Part shown: positions 9,781 to 19,458 of the stretch, one piece after another
How positions within the stretch are numbered: position 1 is the stretch's first letter
Layout of the letters: the number at the start of each line of letters is the position of its first letter
From: Clostridia bacterium
Lineage (GTDB): Bacteria > Bacillota > Clostridia > Christensenellales > Aristaeellaceae
Direction: 5' to 3'
Assembly (NCBI GenBank): GCA_017544935.1
Contig: JAFYDF010000126.1
Span: 1 to 64,000 of the forward strand
Length of the DNA: 64,000 bases
Position numbers and translations under genes: made by a program
Notes under the pieces: generated by a model
Seen by the model: the letters and a program-made list of their open reading frames with translations, nothing else
Database searches by the model: none
Told to the model about the DNA's origin: nothing

Positions 9781-9826
9781 ATTCAGAATAACATCAGTTG
9801 CAGCTTTCTATGTATTCAGAATAACA
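9781..9826. repeat. 13-bp direct repeat upstream of htpG
   Basis: ATTCAGAATAACA occurs exactly at 9781-9793 and 9814-9826, a 33-base period (about three helical turns). It lies 60-100 bases upstream of the htpG -10 box in otherwise unannotated sequence. It could bind a regulator; no known heat-shock operator (CIRCE or CtsR site) was recognised nearby. Confidence 0.6.
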
Positions 9827-9882
9827 GCATGTACATTCGTTCGGAAAAACTGCATAATTTCCTGTATGGGACTTTACATAAG

Positions 9883-9891
9883 TGATATAAT
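9883..9891 (+). promoter_or_regulatory. Extended -10 promoter of htpG
   Basis: TGATATAAT is an extended -10 (TGn plus a perfect TATAAT) 40 bases before the htpG start. No convincing -35 is present at the expected distance, which is tolerated when the extended -10 is strong. Confidence 0.65.
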
Positions 9892-9931
9892 ATATAGTTG
9901 GAACAAGAATCATTCCGGGAGGCAAAACACT

Positions 9932-11776
9932 ATGTCAGAAATCAAAAAAGGCAACATTTCCATTCATGCTCAGAATATCATGCCGGTCATCAAGCGCTGG
10001 CTGTATTCTGATAAGGATATTTTCATCCGCGAACTGGTCGCGAACGGCTGTGATGCTATCACCAAGTACCGCATGGCGACCGGTGAAGACAGCGAAGACC
10101 TGCATGTGACGGTCACCGTAGATAAGGAAAACCAGGAACTGCGCTTCACTGATAACGGCATCGGCATGACTGCCGAAGAAGTCGATCAGTACATTAACCA
10201 GGTCGCTTTCAGCGGCGCAGAGGAGTTTCTCAAAAACTATCAGGGAGATGACAAGGGCGGCATCATCGGTCATTTCGGCCTGGGCTTTTACAGCGCATTC
10301 ATGCCCGCTGACCGTGTTACCATTGATACTCTCTCCTGGCAGGAAGGAGCTTCCCCTGTACGCTGGGAAAGCGAAGATGGCACTTCCTTTGTGCTGAACA
10401 CCGGAACGCGGGACACGCGCGGTACTACCGTAACGCTCCACATCAGCGAAGCGGAAAAGGAGTTCCTGGAATTCGACCGTGTACGCGAAGTCCTGAACCG
10501 TTACTGCGGATATATGGCTGTGCCCATCTATCTGGAAAACACGGCAGATAAACCTGAACCGCCCAAGGAAGGCGAAGAGCCCAAGGCACCGCAGCCCATC
10601 AATGATACGCATCCGCTGTGGCTGAAAGCACCCAAAGACTGTACGGAAGATGAGTACAAGGAAACCTACCGCAAGCTGTTCAATACGTTTGAAGAACCGC
10701 TGTTCTGGATCCATCTGAACGTAGATTACCCGTTCAATCTGAAAGGCATCCTCTACTTCCCGCGCATCCGCAAGGACTTTGGCGGTCAGGAAGGCGAGAT
10801 CAAGCTGTTCAACCGTCAGGTATTCGTAGCAGACAACATCAAGGAGATCGTTCCCGAATTCCTGCTGCTTCTTCGCGGCGTCCTGGACTGCCCTGACCTG
10901 CCGCTCAACGTCAGCCGCAGTTTCCTGCAGAACGATGGCTATGTGAAGCGTCTGAGCTCCCACATCACCAAGAAAGTAGCCGACAAGCTGAACGGCCTGA
11001 TGAATACAGAGCGCGAAAAATACGAGACGTACTGGGATGACATCCACCCGTTCGTCAAGTACGGTTGTCTGCGTGATGAGAAATTCTATGAGCAGATCAA
11101 AGGCAGCCTGCTTCTGAAGACTACCGCCGGCGAGCACTATACGCTGGAAGAATACAAGTCACGTAACGAGGGCAAGACGGACAAGAAAGTCTACTATACT
11201 TCTGATCCTGCGCGTCAGGCCGCTTCCGTACGGTTGTATACCGACCGTGGCATTGATGTGGCTGTCATGGATTCCCTGATCGATATCAGCTTCATGCAGT
11301 TCCTGGAAAATGCAGGCGGTGAGGAGAACGCCATTTCCTTTGCGCGTGTCGATGCGGATACGGATGGACTCGTAGACAGTGAAGCACAGGTGGAAGAGCT
11401 GCCGGCGGAAGCACTGGAAAAACTGTTCCGTGCCGTGACCGAGGATGAGAACCTGACTGTTAAGCTGCAGCCGCTCAAGGATAAGGAGCTGCCGCTGATG
11501 CTGCTGGAAGACGAGCAGATGCGCCGTTGGCGTGAAGCCTCTGTCTACTATGGCAGCGGATTCTCCCTGCCTGAGAAGCCTGAGGTTGTACTGAACAGTG
11601 CCTGCCCCGCAATTCGCGCACTGGCTGCCATGGGTGATGAAGATTTGCAGAAAATGCTGGCCCGCCAGTATTTCGATATCGCACGCATGTCCTCAAGGCC
11701 TCTGGAGAAAGAAGAACTGAGCCGCTTTATCGCAAACAGCTATAAGCTCGCCGCGCGGCTGGCTGAGAAAGAATAA
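9932..11776 (+). CDS. htpG: Molecular chaperone HtpG (Hsp90)
   Basis: Bacterial Hsp90, an ATP-dependent dimeric chaperone of the cytoplasm, 614 residues. The N-terminal GHKL ATPase domain is clear: FIRELVANGCDAITK, then DNGIGMT, and GHFGLGFYSAFM for the lid/ATP site. The middle domain contains LNVSRSFLQNDGYVKR, and a C-terminal dimerisation region follows. The start is the ATG at 9932, after GGGAGG; 22 upstream in-frame codons are leader. A proline- and acid-rich stretch near residue 200 (KPEPPKEGEEPKAPQ) matches the usual charged linker. Ogt follows 3 bases after the stop. Confidence 0.97.
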   Translation: MSEIKKGNISIHAQNIMPVIKRWLYSDKDIFIRELVANGCDAITKYRMATGEDSEDLHVTVTVDKENQELRFTDNGIGMTAEEVDQYINQVAFSGAEEFLKNYQGDDKGGIIGHFGLGFYSAFMPADRVTIDTLSWQEGASPVRWESEDGTSFVLNTGTRDTRGTTVTLHISEAEKEFLEFDRVREVLNRYCGYMAVPIYLENTADKPEPPKEGEEPKAPQPINDTHPLWLKAPKDCTEDEYKETYRKLFNTFEEPLFWIHLNVDYPFNLKGILYFPRIRKDFGGQEGEIKLFNRQVFVADNIKEIVPEFLLLLRGVLDCPDLPLNVSRSFLQNDGYVKRLSSHITKKVADKLNGLMNTEREKYETYWDDIHPFVKYGCLRDEKFYEQIKGSLLLKTTAGEHYTLEEYKSRNEGKTDKKVYYTSDPARQAASVRLYTDRGIDVAVMDSLIDISFMQFLENAGGEENAISFARVDADTDGLVDSEAQVEELPAEALEKLFRAVTEDENLTVKLQPLKDKELPLMLLEDEQMRRWREASVYYGSGFSLPEKPEVVLNSACPAIRALAAMGDEDLQKMLARQYFDIARMSSRPLEKEELSRFIANSYKLAARLAEKE

Positions 11777-11779
11777 TCC

Positions 11780-12289
11780 ATGCTCTCCGCGTCAAGATGG
11801 ATCTCGTATTATTCCTCGCCGCTGGGACGTATAACAATGGCCAGCGACGGGGATGCGTTGACAGGGCTCTGGTTTGAAGGACAGACGCATTATGCCAGTA
11901 CAATGACAGGCACCGAGCAGGAAACAGATCTTTCCGTATTCTCGCAGACTGCCACATGGCTGGATATATATTTCAACGGCAGAGATCCCGGATTCATGCC
12001 TCCACTGCACTTCACCGGCTCGCTCTTCCGGCAGGCTGTATGGGAGTTACTGCTAACAATCCCCTACGGAGAGACAACGACCTATGGTGCACTGGCTAAA
12101 CGCATTGCCGCAAAGACAGACAAGCCGGTTCCCGCCGCGCAGGCAGTCGGTGGTGCTGTTGCGCACAATCCAATATCACTGATCGTTCCCTGTCACAGGG
12201 TCATCGGTGCAGACAGCAGCCTGACAGGTTATGCCGGCGGACTGGATAAAAAGAGATGGCTTCTTGCTTTGGAACAAAGCCACACGTAA
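11780..12289 (+). CDS. ogt: Methylated-DNA-protein-cysteine methyltransferase
   Basis: A suicide repair enzyme that moves the methyl group from O6-methylguanine in DNA to its own cysteine. The active-site motif IVPCHRVIG is present with the acceptor Cys138, preceded by IPYGETTTYGALAKRIA (the helix-turn-helix DNA-binding part) and followed by the glycine hinge SLTGYAGGLDKKRWLLALE. At 169 residues it is the usual Ogt length. It starts three bases after htpG, so it is probably co-transcribed with it. Confidence 0.95.
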   Translation: MLSASRWISYYSSPLGRITMASDGDALTGLWFEGQTHYASTMTGTEQETDLSVFSQTATWLDIYFNGRDPGFMPPLHFTGSLFRQAVWELLLTIPYGETTTYGALAKRIAAKTDKPVPAAQAVGGAVAHNPISLIVPCHRVIGADSSLTGYAGGLDKKRWLLALEQSHT

Positions 12290-12302
12290 GACTGTAACTT
12301 TC

Positions 12303-12332
12303 TTTACCGAACACATGTCATTGTATTATAAT
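12303..12332 (+). promoter_or_regulatory. Promoter of the AIM24-type gene
   Basis: TTTACC (12303-12308), an 18-base spacer and a perfect TATAAT (12327-12332) lie about 38 bases before the start at 12370. Confidence 0.65.
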
Positions 12333-12369
12333 CTGACTGAGTTCAGAAAAAATAAGGAGGATCACACCG

Positions 12370-13047
12370 ATGCGTTATGAAATCAAAGGCGAACCGATGC
12401 CTGTAGCAATCTGCTATCTTGACAGCGGCGAAACAATGATCAGTGAATCCGGCGCAATGAGCTGGATGAGCCCAAACATGGAAATGCAGACCAGCGGTGG
12501 CGGAATGGGCAAAGTATTCTGCCGCATGTTCTCTGGCGAGAATCTGTTCCAGAACCACTATACTGCTCAAGGCGGACCTGGCATGATCGCATTCGCCTCT
12601 AGCTTCCCAGGCTCCATCCGCGCTATCGAAATCACTCCGTCCTCGCCTGTTATCTGCCAGAAGCGCTCGTTCCTGGCCTCAACCAGCGGCGTCGATCTGA
12701 GCGTTCATTTCCAGAAGAAATTTGGAGCCGGCTTCTTCGGCGGTGAAGGCTTTATTATGCAGAAGCTGTCCGGAAGCGGCACCGCCTTCATTGAGATCGA
12801 CGGTACAGCGATGGAGTATGACCTGAAAGACGGCGAACAGATGGTGATTGATACTGGTTATTTGGCCATGATGGATGCGACCGTCAAAATGGAGATTCAG
12901 CAAGTCAAGGGCGTCAAGAACGTACTGTTCGGCGGCGAAGGTTTATTCAATACCCTGGTAACCGGACCCGGTCGGATTATTATCCAGTCCATGCCGATTG
13001 CTAACTTTGCCGGCATGATCGCTAATGTAATCCCTCATCAGAAATAA
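12370..13047 (+). CDS. TIGR00266/AIM24-family protein
   Basis: A 225-residue protein of the AIM24-like family: beta-rich, with repeated Gly-rich strands such as GSGTAFIEIDGTAMEYDL and GGEGLFNTLVTGPGRIIIQSMP. Bacterial members are widespread with no settled biochemical role; the name comes from a yeast mitochondrial protein. AAGGAGGATCACACCG precedes the ATG. No signal peptide or membrane span is visible, so it is probably cytoplasmic. It has its own promoter and a shared convergent terminator, so it looks monocistronic. Confidence 0.85.
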   Translation: MRYEIKGEPMPVAICYLDSGETMISESGAMSWMSPNMEMQTSGGGMGKVFCRMFSGENLFQNHYTAQGGPGMIAFASSFPGSIRAIEITPSSPVICQKRSFLASTSGVDLSVHFQKKFGAGFFGGEGFIMQKLSGSGTAFIEIDGTAMEYDLKDGEQMVIDTGYLAMMDATVKMEIQQVKGVKNVLFGGEGLFNTLVTGPGRIIIQSMPIANFAGMIANVIPHQK

Positions 13048-13111
13048 CCCTTCATTTCTTGTAAACATAAGCCAGAAGCATAGGTATTCTCTCTGATTCA
13101 CTTTTCCCCAC

Positions 13112-13166
13112 ACAAATACTCCTCCTGGATCTGACTGGTATTCAGCCTGCTTCAGGAGGAGTTTGT
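13112..13166. terminator. Bidirectional terminator-like hairpin
   Basis: ACAAATACTCCTCCTG pairs with CAGGAGGAGTTTGT, with a two-base bulge and a loop of about 25 bases, between two convergent genes. Confidence 0.65.
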
Positions 13167-13205
13167 TTACGGTTCACGCCATTTCAGAATCCGCTTGAAT
13201 TCCCT

Positions 13206-14330
13206 CTATCGTTCTTCCGCTCCGCATATATCTGCCCACGGCAATGCTCTCCCATCATCCATGTGAAATAATGAGCATTGAAGCTGAACCCCATTCATTA
13301 CACAGTAAGGTTCCAGCTTGCTCATATCATCCCATGTACCGTTTCCGCCGACAAAGTCAGATATCAGCATCAAATCCTCCGTCTGGCCTCTCGTAACAGC
13401 AATGTAAAGCGGGTACAGATGCATGCACATACTCTTCGTATCGCCGCTTAACGATACTATATTGACTACCTGTACGTTCTCCCCTATCGCATCAGTGTAA
13501 AGAACGACCAAACAGTCATCCCACTCCACAGAGTATATCCGCCCATCTTCATCTGTATCATACTTATCCGGCAGAACCGGAGCAGATAGCCAGGAAGCCA
13601 AAGGACCGCTGTTTGCCTGTGCTGACAGTTCGTCGATCAGATCAGAAGTAGATATCCCATCTGGCAAATAGTAGTACTCATCTTCCAGGGGCAGATATCC
13701 GCCGGAAACCTGCATTTGCTCTAAATACTCGACCATACCGCAAGGAAGTCCGAAGTTATCCGTCTGACAGAAAGAAAACGCATAGCCGTTTTCCATCCAG
13801 ATCTGGATCGGCTGCTCAGTAAACCAATCATCACTGTGTTCCTCCTCCAAAGCGATGGAAACGGCATAAGAACCATAGGTTCCCGGCAGGGCAACAGCAT
13901 GAAATGCACATGCAGTGACTATTTGAACGTCTTCTGCGCCATCAGCATATGGTGTGTTCACCAAAATGGACTGGACCAATCCATCGTCTGTCGCATCCGT
14001 AGTATAGATCCGGATCACCAGATCGTAAGTAGATACCAGATGAACCCAACGGCTGTCGGACCAATATGCCGGTGTGAATGGAATATTCTCAAACTGCTCA
14101 TTCATTGCGGCACAGAAATCTTTCCAGGTACAGGGCATCGGCTCGCTCTCCACACCGATGATTCCAACAACCTTGCCGTCATCCAGGGATGATATCTGCA
14201 TGGCAGTCAGAGTTCCTTCCTTTGCTTCGATAAATTTCGGAGCAGGCACGTCCTCTGCCACCGCCGATATGATAGCGAGGCAGCTCATTATTGCAGCAGC
14301 AAGAATGCATATGATTCTTCTCATTCGCAC
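13206..14330 (-). CDS. Secreted protein of unknown function
   Basis: A 374-residue protein with a clear signal peptide (RMRRIICILAAAIMSC, then a hydrophobic stretch ending SAVAED, a likely signal peptidase I site). The mature part is acidic, rich in Asp, Tyr and Trp, and has no motif I recognise. It contains several short strands of the form DxxVVNIV or DLVIRIYTTD, suggesting a beta-rich extracytoplasmic domain. Some cysteines are scattered without a metal-binding pattern. It stands alone between convergent htpG-side genes and ftsH, so context gives no function. Probably lineage-restricted. Confidence 0.75.
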   Translation of the reverse strand: MRMRRIICILAAAIMSCLAIISAVAEDVPAPKFIEAKEGTLTAMQISSLDDGKVVGIIGVESEPMPCTWKDFCAAMNEQFENIPFTPAYWSDSRWVHLVSTYDLVIRIYTTDATDDGLVQSILVNTPYADGAEDVQIVTACAFHAVALPGTYGSYAVSIALEEEHSDDWFTEQPIQIWMENGYAFSFCQTDNFGLPCGMVEYLEQMQVSGGYLPLEDEYYYLPDGISTSDLIDELSAQANSGPLASWLSAPVLPDKYDTDEDGRIYSVEWDDCLVVLYTDAIGENVQVVNIVSLSGDTKSMCMHLYPLYIAVTRGQTEDLMLISDFVGGNGTWDDMSKLEPYCVMNGVQLQCSLFHMDDGRALPWADICGAEER

Positions 14331-14436
14331 GCCTTCCTTCCTGATGTAACTAATATGGCGTCATTCTATTTTCAGTGCGTTCACCCTTTAAGTATACACA
14401 TTTCCCTTGATTTGTACATCATTATTGGATACTTTC

Positions 14437-14478
14437 AAAAAAGGCCCGGCACAGATTCAAGCTCCGTACCAGGCCTTT
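14437..14478 (-). terminator. Intrinsic terminator of ftsH
   Basis: On the minus strand AAAGGCCTGGTAC and GTGCCGGGCCTTT form a GC-rich stem followed by a six-T tract, 24 bases after the ftsH stop. Confidence 0.85.
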
Positions 14479-14501
14479 CGAATTAACCGGTAATATTCTA
14501 C

Positions 14502-16427
14502 TTATGAGATCTCTTCCTTGCTGCTGTCGCTCAGCAGGGTGATCTTCTCATTGTCCTTTGCCAGGATCTGCTGGAATTCTTCACCGGAGATATTTTCTTT
14601 CTCCAGCAGGTATTCAGCCAGGTCATGCAGCTGGCGGGTATTGTTCTTCAGGATCGTCATTGCGGAGTCATATGCATCCGCGATCAGCTTGACTACTTCG
14701 GCATCGATCTGTGCAGCTGTTTCCATGGAGCAGGTTAGCTGAGAATCGCCGCCCAGATAAACGTTGGTATTGGTTTCAAGCGCTACCATGCCAAACTTGT
14801 CGCTCATACCATAGCGCGTTACCATGGCACGTGCGAGCTTGGTCGCCTGCTCAATATCATTGCTTGCGCCTGTCGTGCAGGTATTGCAGGCATATTCTTC
14901 GGCCGCACGTCCTGCCGTCAGCACAGCCAGCTTCGCCAGAATATCCTCACGCTTCATCAGCACATGCTCTTCTTCATCCACCTGCATGGTATATCCAAGG
15001 GCACCGCTAGTACGCGGAATAATCGTGATTTTCTGCACGGGCACGGCGTTCTTCTGATGCGCCGCCACCAGCGCATGGCCAATTTCATGATACGCAACAA
15101 TACGCTTTTCATTTTCCGGGATCACAAAGCTCTTGCGCTCAGTACCGGCAATGACTGTCTCAACGGAAGCCTCCAGGTCGTCCTGGGTCACGGCCGAACG
15201 TCCCATACGCACTGCGCGAAGTGCGGATTCGTTCACGATATTTGCCAGGTCAGCACCGGATGCACCTACAGTTGCGCGTGCGATTGCCGAGAAGTCAACG
15301 CTCTTATCCATTGTGATGCCGCGTGCATGCACGCGCAGGACCGCTTCACGTCCGCGCAGATCAGGCAGATCCACCGTAATACGCCGGTCAAAGCGACCGG
15401 GACGCAGCAGTGCGACATCCAGGATCTCGGGACGGTTGGTTGCGCCAAGCACCACAATACCCTTGGAAGCATCAAATCCATCCATCTCCGCAAGCAGCTG
15501 GTTCAGTGCCTGCTCACGCTCATCATTCGAGGACAGGCCGACTGCGTCGCGCTTCTTACCGATAGCATCAATCTCATCGATAAAGATAATGCAAGGTGCT
15601 TTTTCATTGGCCTGTTTGAACAGATCACGGACACGGGCCGCACCTGTACCAACGAACATTTCAACGAAAGCTGAGCCGCTGACGAAGAAGAAGGGCACCT
15701 TCGCTTCACCGGCTACCGCCTGTGCAAGCAGTGTTTTACCCGTTCCGGGAGGGCCTACAAGCAGAGCGCCCTTAGGCAGCTTCGCGCCGATAGCACGGTA
15801 CTTCTCAGGCTGATGCAGGAAGTCTACCAGTTCGATCAGTGCTTCCTTGGCCTCATCCTGTCCAGCCACATCAGTAAACTTCTTGCTTTCGTCGCTGACC
15901 GAATACATCTTGGCACTGCTCTTACCAAAGCTCATGGCACCCATGCCGCCGGCACCACCCCTGCGCACCATGCGGATGATCATGATGATGATGACCACAT
16001 AGAACGCGATAGGCAGGATCGTGAACAACAGGCTGATGAAGGAGACGCCGGAGGAGCTTTCACCGCCGAACTCCACCCCGGCGCGCAGCAGACGGTCTAC
16101 CAGGTAGGGATCCTCAACTGCCACTGTCTGATAGGTCTTGGCCGCGGTTCCGTCATAGAACCAGCGCGGTAAGGTACTATCGGTCTTGAGCGTGAAGCTG
16201 ATGATACCGCTGCCGATCTGTACCCGGTCAACCTGCCCTTCATCCACCATCGAAATAAAGGCACTGTATTCAACTGTTTCCACTGTACCGCCCAGAAGAC
16301 TGCGTGCAGAAACGATGCTGGAAATCAGTAAAACACCCAGCAGTACAACCATTACATAAAACCACGGTGAGCGCGGCATCTGCGGCTTGTTATACCGTTT
16401 AGGATCATTATTATTGTTATTATCCAT
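14502..16427 (-). CDS. ftsH: ATP-dependent zinc metalloprotease FtsH
   Basis: A membrane-anchored hexameric AAA+ protease that degrades misfolded membrane proteins and short-lived regulators; 641 residues. Two N-terminal membrane spans (about 20-42 and 128-150) flank a short extracytoplasmic domain. The AAA module has Walker A GPPGTGKT, Walker [12 protein letters not shown] and the second-region RPGRFDRR. The zinc protease motif is HEIGH. The start is the ATG at 16427 because AGGAG sits eight bases before it; a GTG at 16433 is too close to that site. An Asn/Asp-rich N-terminal tail is odd but short. Confidence 0.97.
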   Translation of the reverse strand: MDNNNNNDPKRYNKPQMPRSPWFYVMVVLLGVLLISSIVSARSLLGGTVETVEYSAFISMVDEGQVDRVQIGSGIISFTLKTDSTLPRWFYDGTAAKTYQTVAVEDPYLVDRLLRAGVEFGGESSSGVSFISLLFTILPIAFYVVIIIMIIRMVRRGGAGGMGAMSFGKSSAKMYSVSDESKKFTDVAGQDEAKEALIELVDFLHQPEKYRAIGAKLPKGALLVGPPGTGKTLLAQAVAGEAKVPFFFVSGSAFVEMFVGTGAARVRDLFKQANEKAPCIIFIDEIDAIGKKRDAVGLSSNDEREQALNQLLAEMDGFDASKGIVVLGATNRPEILDVALLRPGRFDRRITVDLPDLRGREAVLRVHARGITMDKSVDFSAIARATVGASGADLANIVNESALRAVRMGRSAVTQDDLEASVETVIAGTERKSFVIPENEKRIVAYHEIGHALVAAHQKNAVPVQKITIIPRTSGALGYTMQVDEEEHVLMKREDILAKLAVLTAGRAAEEYACNTCTTGASNDIEQATKLARAMVTRYGMSDKFGMVALETNTNVYLGGDSQLTCSMETAAQIDAEVVKLIADAYDSAMTILKNNTRQLHDLAEYLLEKENISGEEFQQILAKDNEKITLLSDSSKEEIS

Positions 16428-16489
16428 TCTCACTTCTCCTTTCAGAAGAATGACGGGCGGCAGAAAAATCCATACCGATCCGCAATTCT

Positions 16490-16519
16490 ATTTTAGTCTT
16501 GCGTTTATTCCTTTGTCAA
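16490..16519 (-). promoter_or_regulatory. Promoter of ftsH
   Basis: On the minus strand a perfect TTGACA (16519-16514), an 18-base spacer and TAAAAT (16495-16490) lie about 60 bases upstream of the ftsH start. Confidence 0.75.
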
Positions 16520-16580
16520 TAAAAGGGAATGAATGTTCACAAAGCGGCCATATATCAGAAACAGATCAGACGGGTTTCCG

Positions 16581-16609
16581 TTGCTTATTGCAGGCACCGA
16601 TGGTATACT
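16581..16609 (+). promoter_or_regulatory. Promoter of uvrC
   Basis: TTGCTT (16581-16586), a 17-base spacer and TATACT (16604-16609) lie about 27 bases before the uvrC start. Confidence 0.75.
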
Positions 16610-16635
16610 GAAGCAGCAAGGAGATTACACCGGAT

Positions 16636-18468
16636 ATGAATCAAACGCTCAAAACAAAACTATCAATGCTGCCCGACAGCCCCGGCTGCTACCTGATGAA
16701 GCATGAGGGGCAAATCATCTATGTCGGTAAGGCCGTCAATCTGAAGAACCGTGTCCGCAGCTATTTCCATACACGTGAACATACACCTAAGGTGGCCGCC
16801 ATGGTCGCCCAGGTTGATGATTTTGATATTCTTCTCTGCAATACCAATCTGGAAGCACTCGCACTTGAGTGCAACCTTATCAAGCTTCACAAACCGCACT
16901 ACAACATCCTTTTAAAGGATGACAAGCACTATCCCTATGTGCGCATTGATCCAAAGGAACCTTTCCCCCGCGTCACGATCGCGCGACGTATGCAAAAGGA
17001 TGGTGCGCACTATTTCGGGCCTTACATCGGTGCCAATGCCATCCGCGATGTTCTGGAAGTCGTCAGGAAGGTATTCCCGCTGCGCACCTGCGATAAAAAG
17101 CTGCCATTGGCGCGTCCGATTCGTCCATGTGTTAACTATGAGATTGGCCGGTGCCTGGCACCATGTGCGGGAAAATGTACTGAGGAAGAATACAGGAAAG
17201 TCATTGACGGTGTAGTATCGTTTCTCAACGGAAACGTAAAAGAAATCTCAGACAGGTTGAAAAGCGAAATGGATGCTGCTTCTGCTGCCTGGAATTTTGA
17301 GGTTGCCGCGCAGAAACGGGACGCGCTCAAGGATATTGAGGGCATGCTGGAACGTCAGAGGGCCATTCAAACCAATGACGCACAGCAGGACGTGCTCGCA
17401 CTGGCTCAGGATGGTCTGGATGCCATGGCGCAGGTACTCCTTATCCGGGGCGGCCGCATTATCGGCGGCGAGAGCTTCGCCCTCCCCGGTGAAGGCAGTG
17501 AACCACCAGTAAATGTACTGACCGAGTTTGCACTCCGGTACTATGCCGACCGGCAGCCGCCCCGCGAGATTCTCACTCCATTGATGGAGGATGCCGACGT
17601 CATGCAGGAACTGCTCCGCGAAAAACGCGGTTCCGCAGTTAATGTGACTATCCCCCAGCGCGGCGAAAAGCGTGCACTGGTACTCATGGCTGAACGCAAT
17701 GCCGCTGACGCCCTGGAAAAGAGGAATGCACGCCAGCAGATACAGCAGGAGCGCACTGTCGGCGCCTGCGAGGAGCTCGCACAGATCATAGGAATGAAAG
17801 ATTTCCCACATCGCATCGAAGGCTTTGATATCTCTAATACCCAGGGAGTACTATCCGTTGCATCCATGGTCGTCTTTATCGATGGTGAACCCGCACACGG
17901 CGAATACCGCCATTATCGCATCAAAACGGTAGAAGGGCCTAATGATTACGCCAGTCTGCATGAAGTGCTGCATAGGCGTTTCGCACGTACACAGCGGGAA
18001 GAAGGCAGCGAACGCTGGGTAATGCCAGATCTTGTCCTAATTGACGGCGGACCAGGCCAGCTGCGCTACGCACGGGAGGCCATGCTCTCTCTGGGCATTG
18101 ATGTTCCCATGTTCAGCCTGGCAGAGCGCGAGGAAGAACTGTGGCTGCCGGACGCCGAGCAGCCGATCCTGCTTGACAGACGTTCCCCCGCGCTGCACCT
18201 GATCCAGCATGTGCGCGATGAGGCGCATCGTTTTGCAATCACCTATCACCGGAGCCTTCGCGGGAAGGCTGCCGTACATTCGACACTGGAAGACATTCCG
18301 GGCATCGGGCCCTCCCGTCGCCGTGCACTGTTGGCTCACTTCGGATCTATCAAGAAGATCAAGGAATCGGATATAGACACACTGGCCCAGGTACACGGCA
18401 TGTCCCGTCCCGCCGCGGAAGCCCTGTATGCCGCATTACACCCGCAGATTCCCTCAGATGCTGACTAA
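16636..18468 (+). CDS. uvrC: Excinuclease ABC subunit C
   Basis: The dual-incision nuclease of nucleotide excision repair, 610 residues. The N-terminal GIY-YIG nuclease domain reads PGCYLMKHEGQIIYVGKAVNLKNRVRSYF. A Cys cluster at CVNYEIGRCLAPCAGKC is followed by the UVR domain (about 200-235) that contacts UvrB, the RNase-H-like second nuclease (GFDISNTQG, DLVLIDGGPGQL), and C-terminal helix-hairpin-helix repeats (LEDIPGIGPSRRRALLAHFGS). AAGGAG lies 12 bases before the ATG, a slightly long spacing. It has its own promoter. Confidence 0.97.
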   Translation: MNQTLKTKLSMLPDSPGCYLMKHEGQIIYVGKAVNLKNRVRSYFHTREHTPKVAAMVAQVDDFDILLCNTNLEALALECNLIKLHKPHYNILLKDDKHYPYVRIDPKEPFPRVTIARRMQKDGAHYFGPYIGANAIRDVLEVVRKVFPLRTCDKKLPLARPIRPCVNYEIGRCLAPCAGKCTEEEYRKVIDGVVSFLNGNVKEISDRLKSEMDAASAAWNFEVAAQKRDALKDIEGMLERQRAIQTNDAQQDVLALAQDGLDAMAQVLLIRGGRIIGGESFALPGEGSEPPVNVLTEFALRYYADRQPPREILTPLMEDADVMQELLREKRGSAVNVTIPQRGEKRALVLMAERNAADALEKRNARQQIQQERTVGACEELAQIIGMKDFPHRIEGFDISNTQGVLSVASMVVFIDGEPAHGEYRHYRIKTVEGPNDYASLHEVLHRRFARTQREEGSERWVMPDLVLIDGGPGQLRYAREAMLSLGIDVPMFSLAEREEELWLPDAEQPILLDRRSPALHLIQHVRDEAHRFAITYHRSLRGKAAVHSTLEDIPGIGPSRRRALLAHFGSIKKIKESDIDTLAQVHGMSRPAAEALYAALHPQIPSDAD

Positions 18469-18492
18469 AGCTGAAGAAAATGTAAAAATTGC

Positions 18493-18521
18493 TTGACATT
18501 TCATTGCATATTCATTACAAT
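18493..18521 (+). promoter_or_regulatory. Strong sigma-A promoter of the lipoprotein gene
   Basis: TTGACA (18493-18498), a 17-base spacer and TACAAT (18516-18521), close to consensus and about 60 bases before the lipoprotein start. Confidence 0.85.
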
Positions 18522-18583
18522 TGTGTAAAGCTCAGAAGAATTGGGCTATGTTTGTCTTTCGAACCGGATGGAGGGTTTCTGCC

Positions 18584-19366
18584 ATGAAAAAACGCCTGAT
18601 GCTGATCGCGCTGCTGTTGGCGGCTGTGCTGTTGCTCAGCGCCTGTTCTTCCGCAACGGAAAATAATAACACGCAGACGAACAATACTGCTGTCGGTCAG
18701 GTCGCGCCGATGAATAATACTGCTGCGAACAATGCTGCCGCGAATGCCGCAGCTGCCGCCAAGGAAGAAGAAGACAAGCTTCTTACTTCCAGCCTTTATG
18801 ACGCAAACGGCAATCGCATTTACGCCGGTGCCACTCCGGTGCCCATTGATCCTGTCGATCTGCCTACCGCTACGCCCAAGCCTGAACTGACCTTTACCTA
18901 TGACTGGTACACCGCTTCCAAGCTTGGTATTTCCTTCCGTTCTGCCGTAGGTTATACTGTAAGCGACGGTCTCAGTGATACTTATATTCTCACTGAACCG
19001 GCTATTGCCGTACGGGATAATTACCCCTGCACCATCTCTCTTACCGTCACTGCAATCACCAAGAATCATAATGTTGCTGACGTAAAAACTGACCTGGCCA
19101 ACTTCCTGCAGAATGAAGGCAGGCAATATGAGACCTGGCAGACCTGGACAGCTGAAAGCCGCAGTCTGATGGATGGTAAGGGCTATTACAACAACTACCG
19201 CGGTGTTCTCGCCGACGGCACTGTTGTCCGTGGCCGTGTGCATATGGCGATCATCAGCGATAACCAGCTGCTGACCCTGCACATCTCCTGCCCCGGCGGC
19301 TACAACTCCAGTTACATGAAGATCTACGATCAGATTCGCTCTTCCATCCAACCCGTTAAGAAGTAA
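18584..19366 (+). CDS. Lipoprotein of unknown function
   Basis: A 260-residue lipoprotein. The signal sequence MKKRLMLIALLLAAVLLLSAC ends in a canonical lipobox (LSAC), so it should be lipid-anchored on the outer face of the membrane. After the Cys comes a low-complexity Asn/Thr/Ala linker of about 45 residues (NNNTQTNN, AANNAAANAAAAA). A folded C-terminal domain of about 160 residues starts near TFTYDWYTASKLGISF; its alternating strands and final helix (YMKIYDQIRSSIQ) recall PsbP/Mog1-like folds, but this is only a guess. GGAGGG precedes the ATG at 18584. Its own strong promoter and terminator make it monocistronic and probably well expressed. Confidence 0.8.
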   Translation: MKKRLMLIALLLAAVLLLSACSSATENNNTQTNNTAVGQVAPMNNTAANNAAANAAAAAKEEEDKLLTSSLYDANGNRIYAGATPVPIDPVDLPTATPKPELTFTYDWYTASKLGISFRSAVGYTVSDGLSDTYILTEPAIAVRDNYPCTISLTVTAITKNHNVADVKTDLANFLQNEGRQYETWQTWTAESRSLMDGKGYYNNYRGVLADGTVVRGRVHMAIISDNQLLTLHISCPGGYNSSYMKIYDQIRSSIQPVKK

Positions 19367-19378
19367 TCCGATATTTTC

Positions 19379-19427
19379 AACAGTCCTCTTCCCGCTTGAC
19401 AAAAAGGGAAGAGGGCTGTTATTCTTT
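19379..19427 (+). terminator. Intrinsic terminator of the lipoprotein gene
   Basis: AACAGTCCTCTTCCC pairs with GGGAAGAGGGCTGTT (one G-T pair), with a loop of about 12 bases, followed by ATTCTTTT. Confidence 0.85.
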
Positions 19428-19458
19428 TGGAGAATTTGTTTTATCAGGACGGTCGAGA

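Noticed and set aside
9619-9931. Search for a CIRCE operator (TTAGCACTC-N9-GAGTGCTAA) before htpG
   Set aside because: No match was found on either strand; only the 13-bp direct repeat and the promoters are visible.
9935-11137. A 400-codon minus-strand frame opposite htpG
   Set aside because: A shadow of htpG, which is complete and family-matched.
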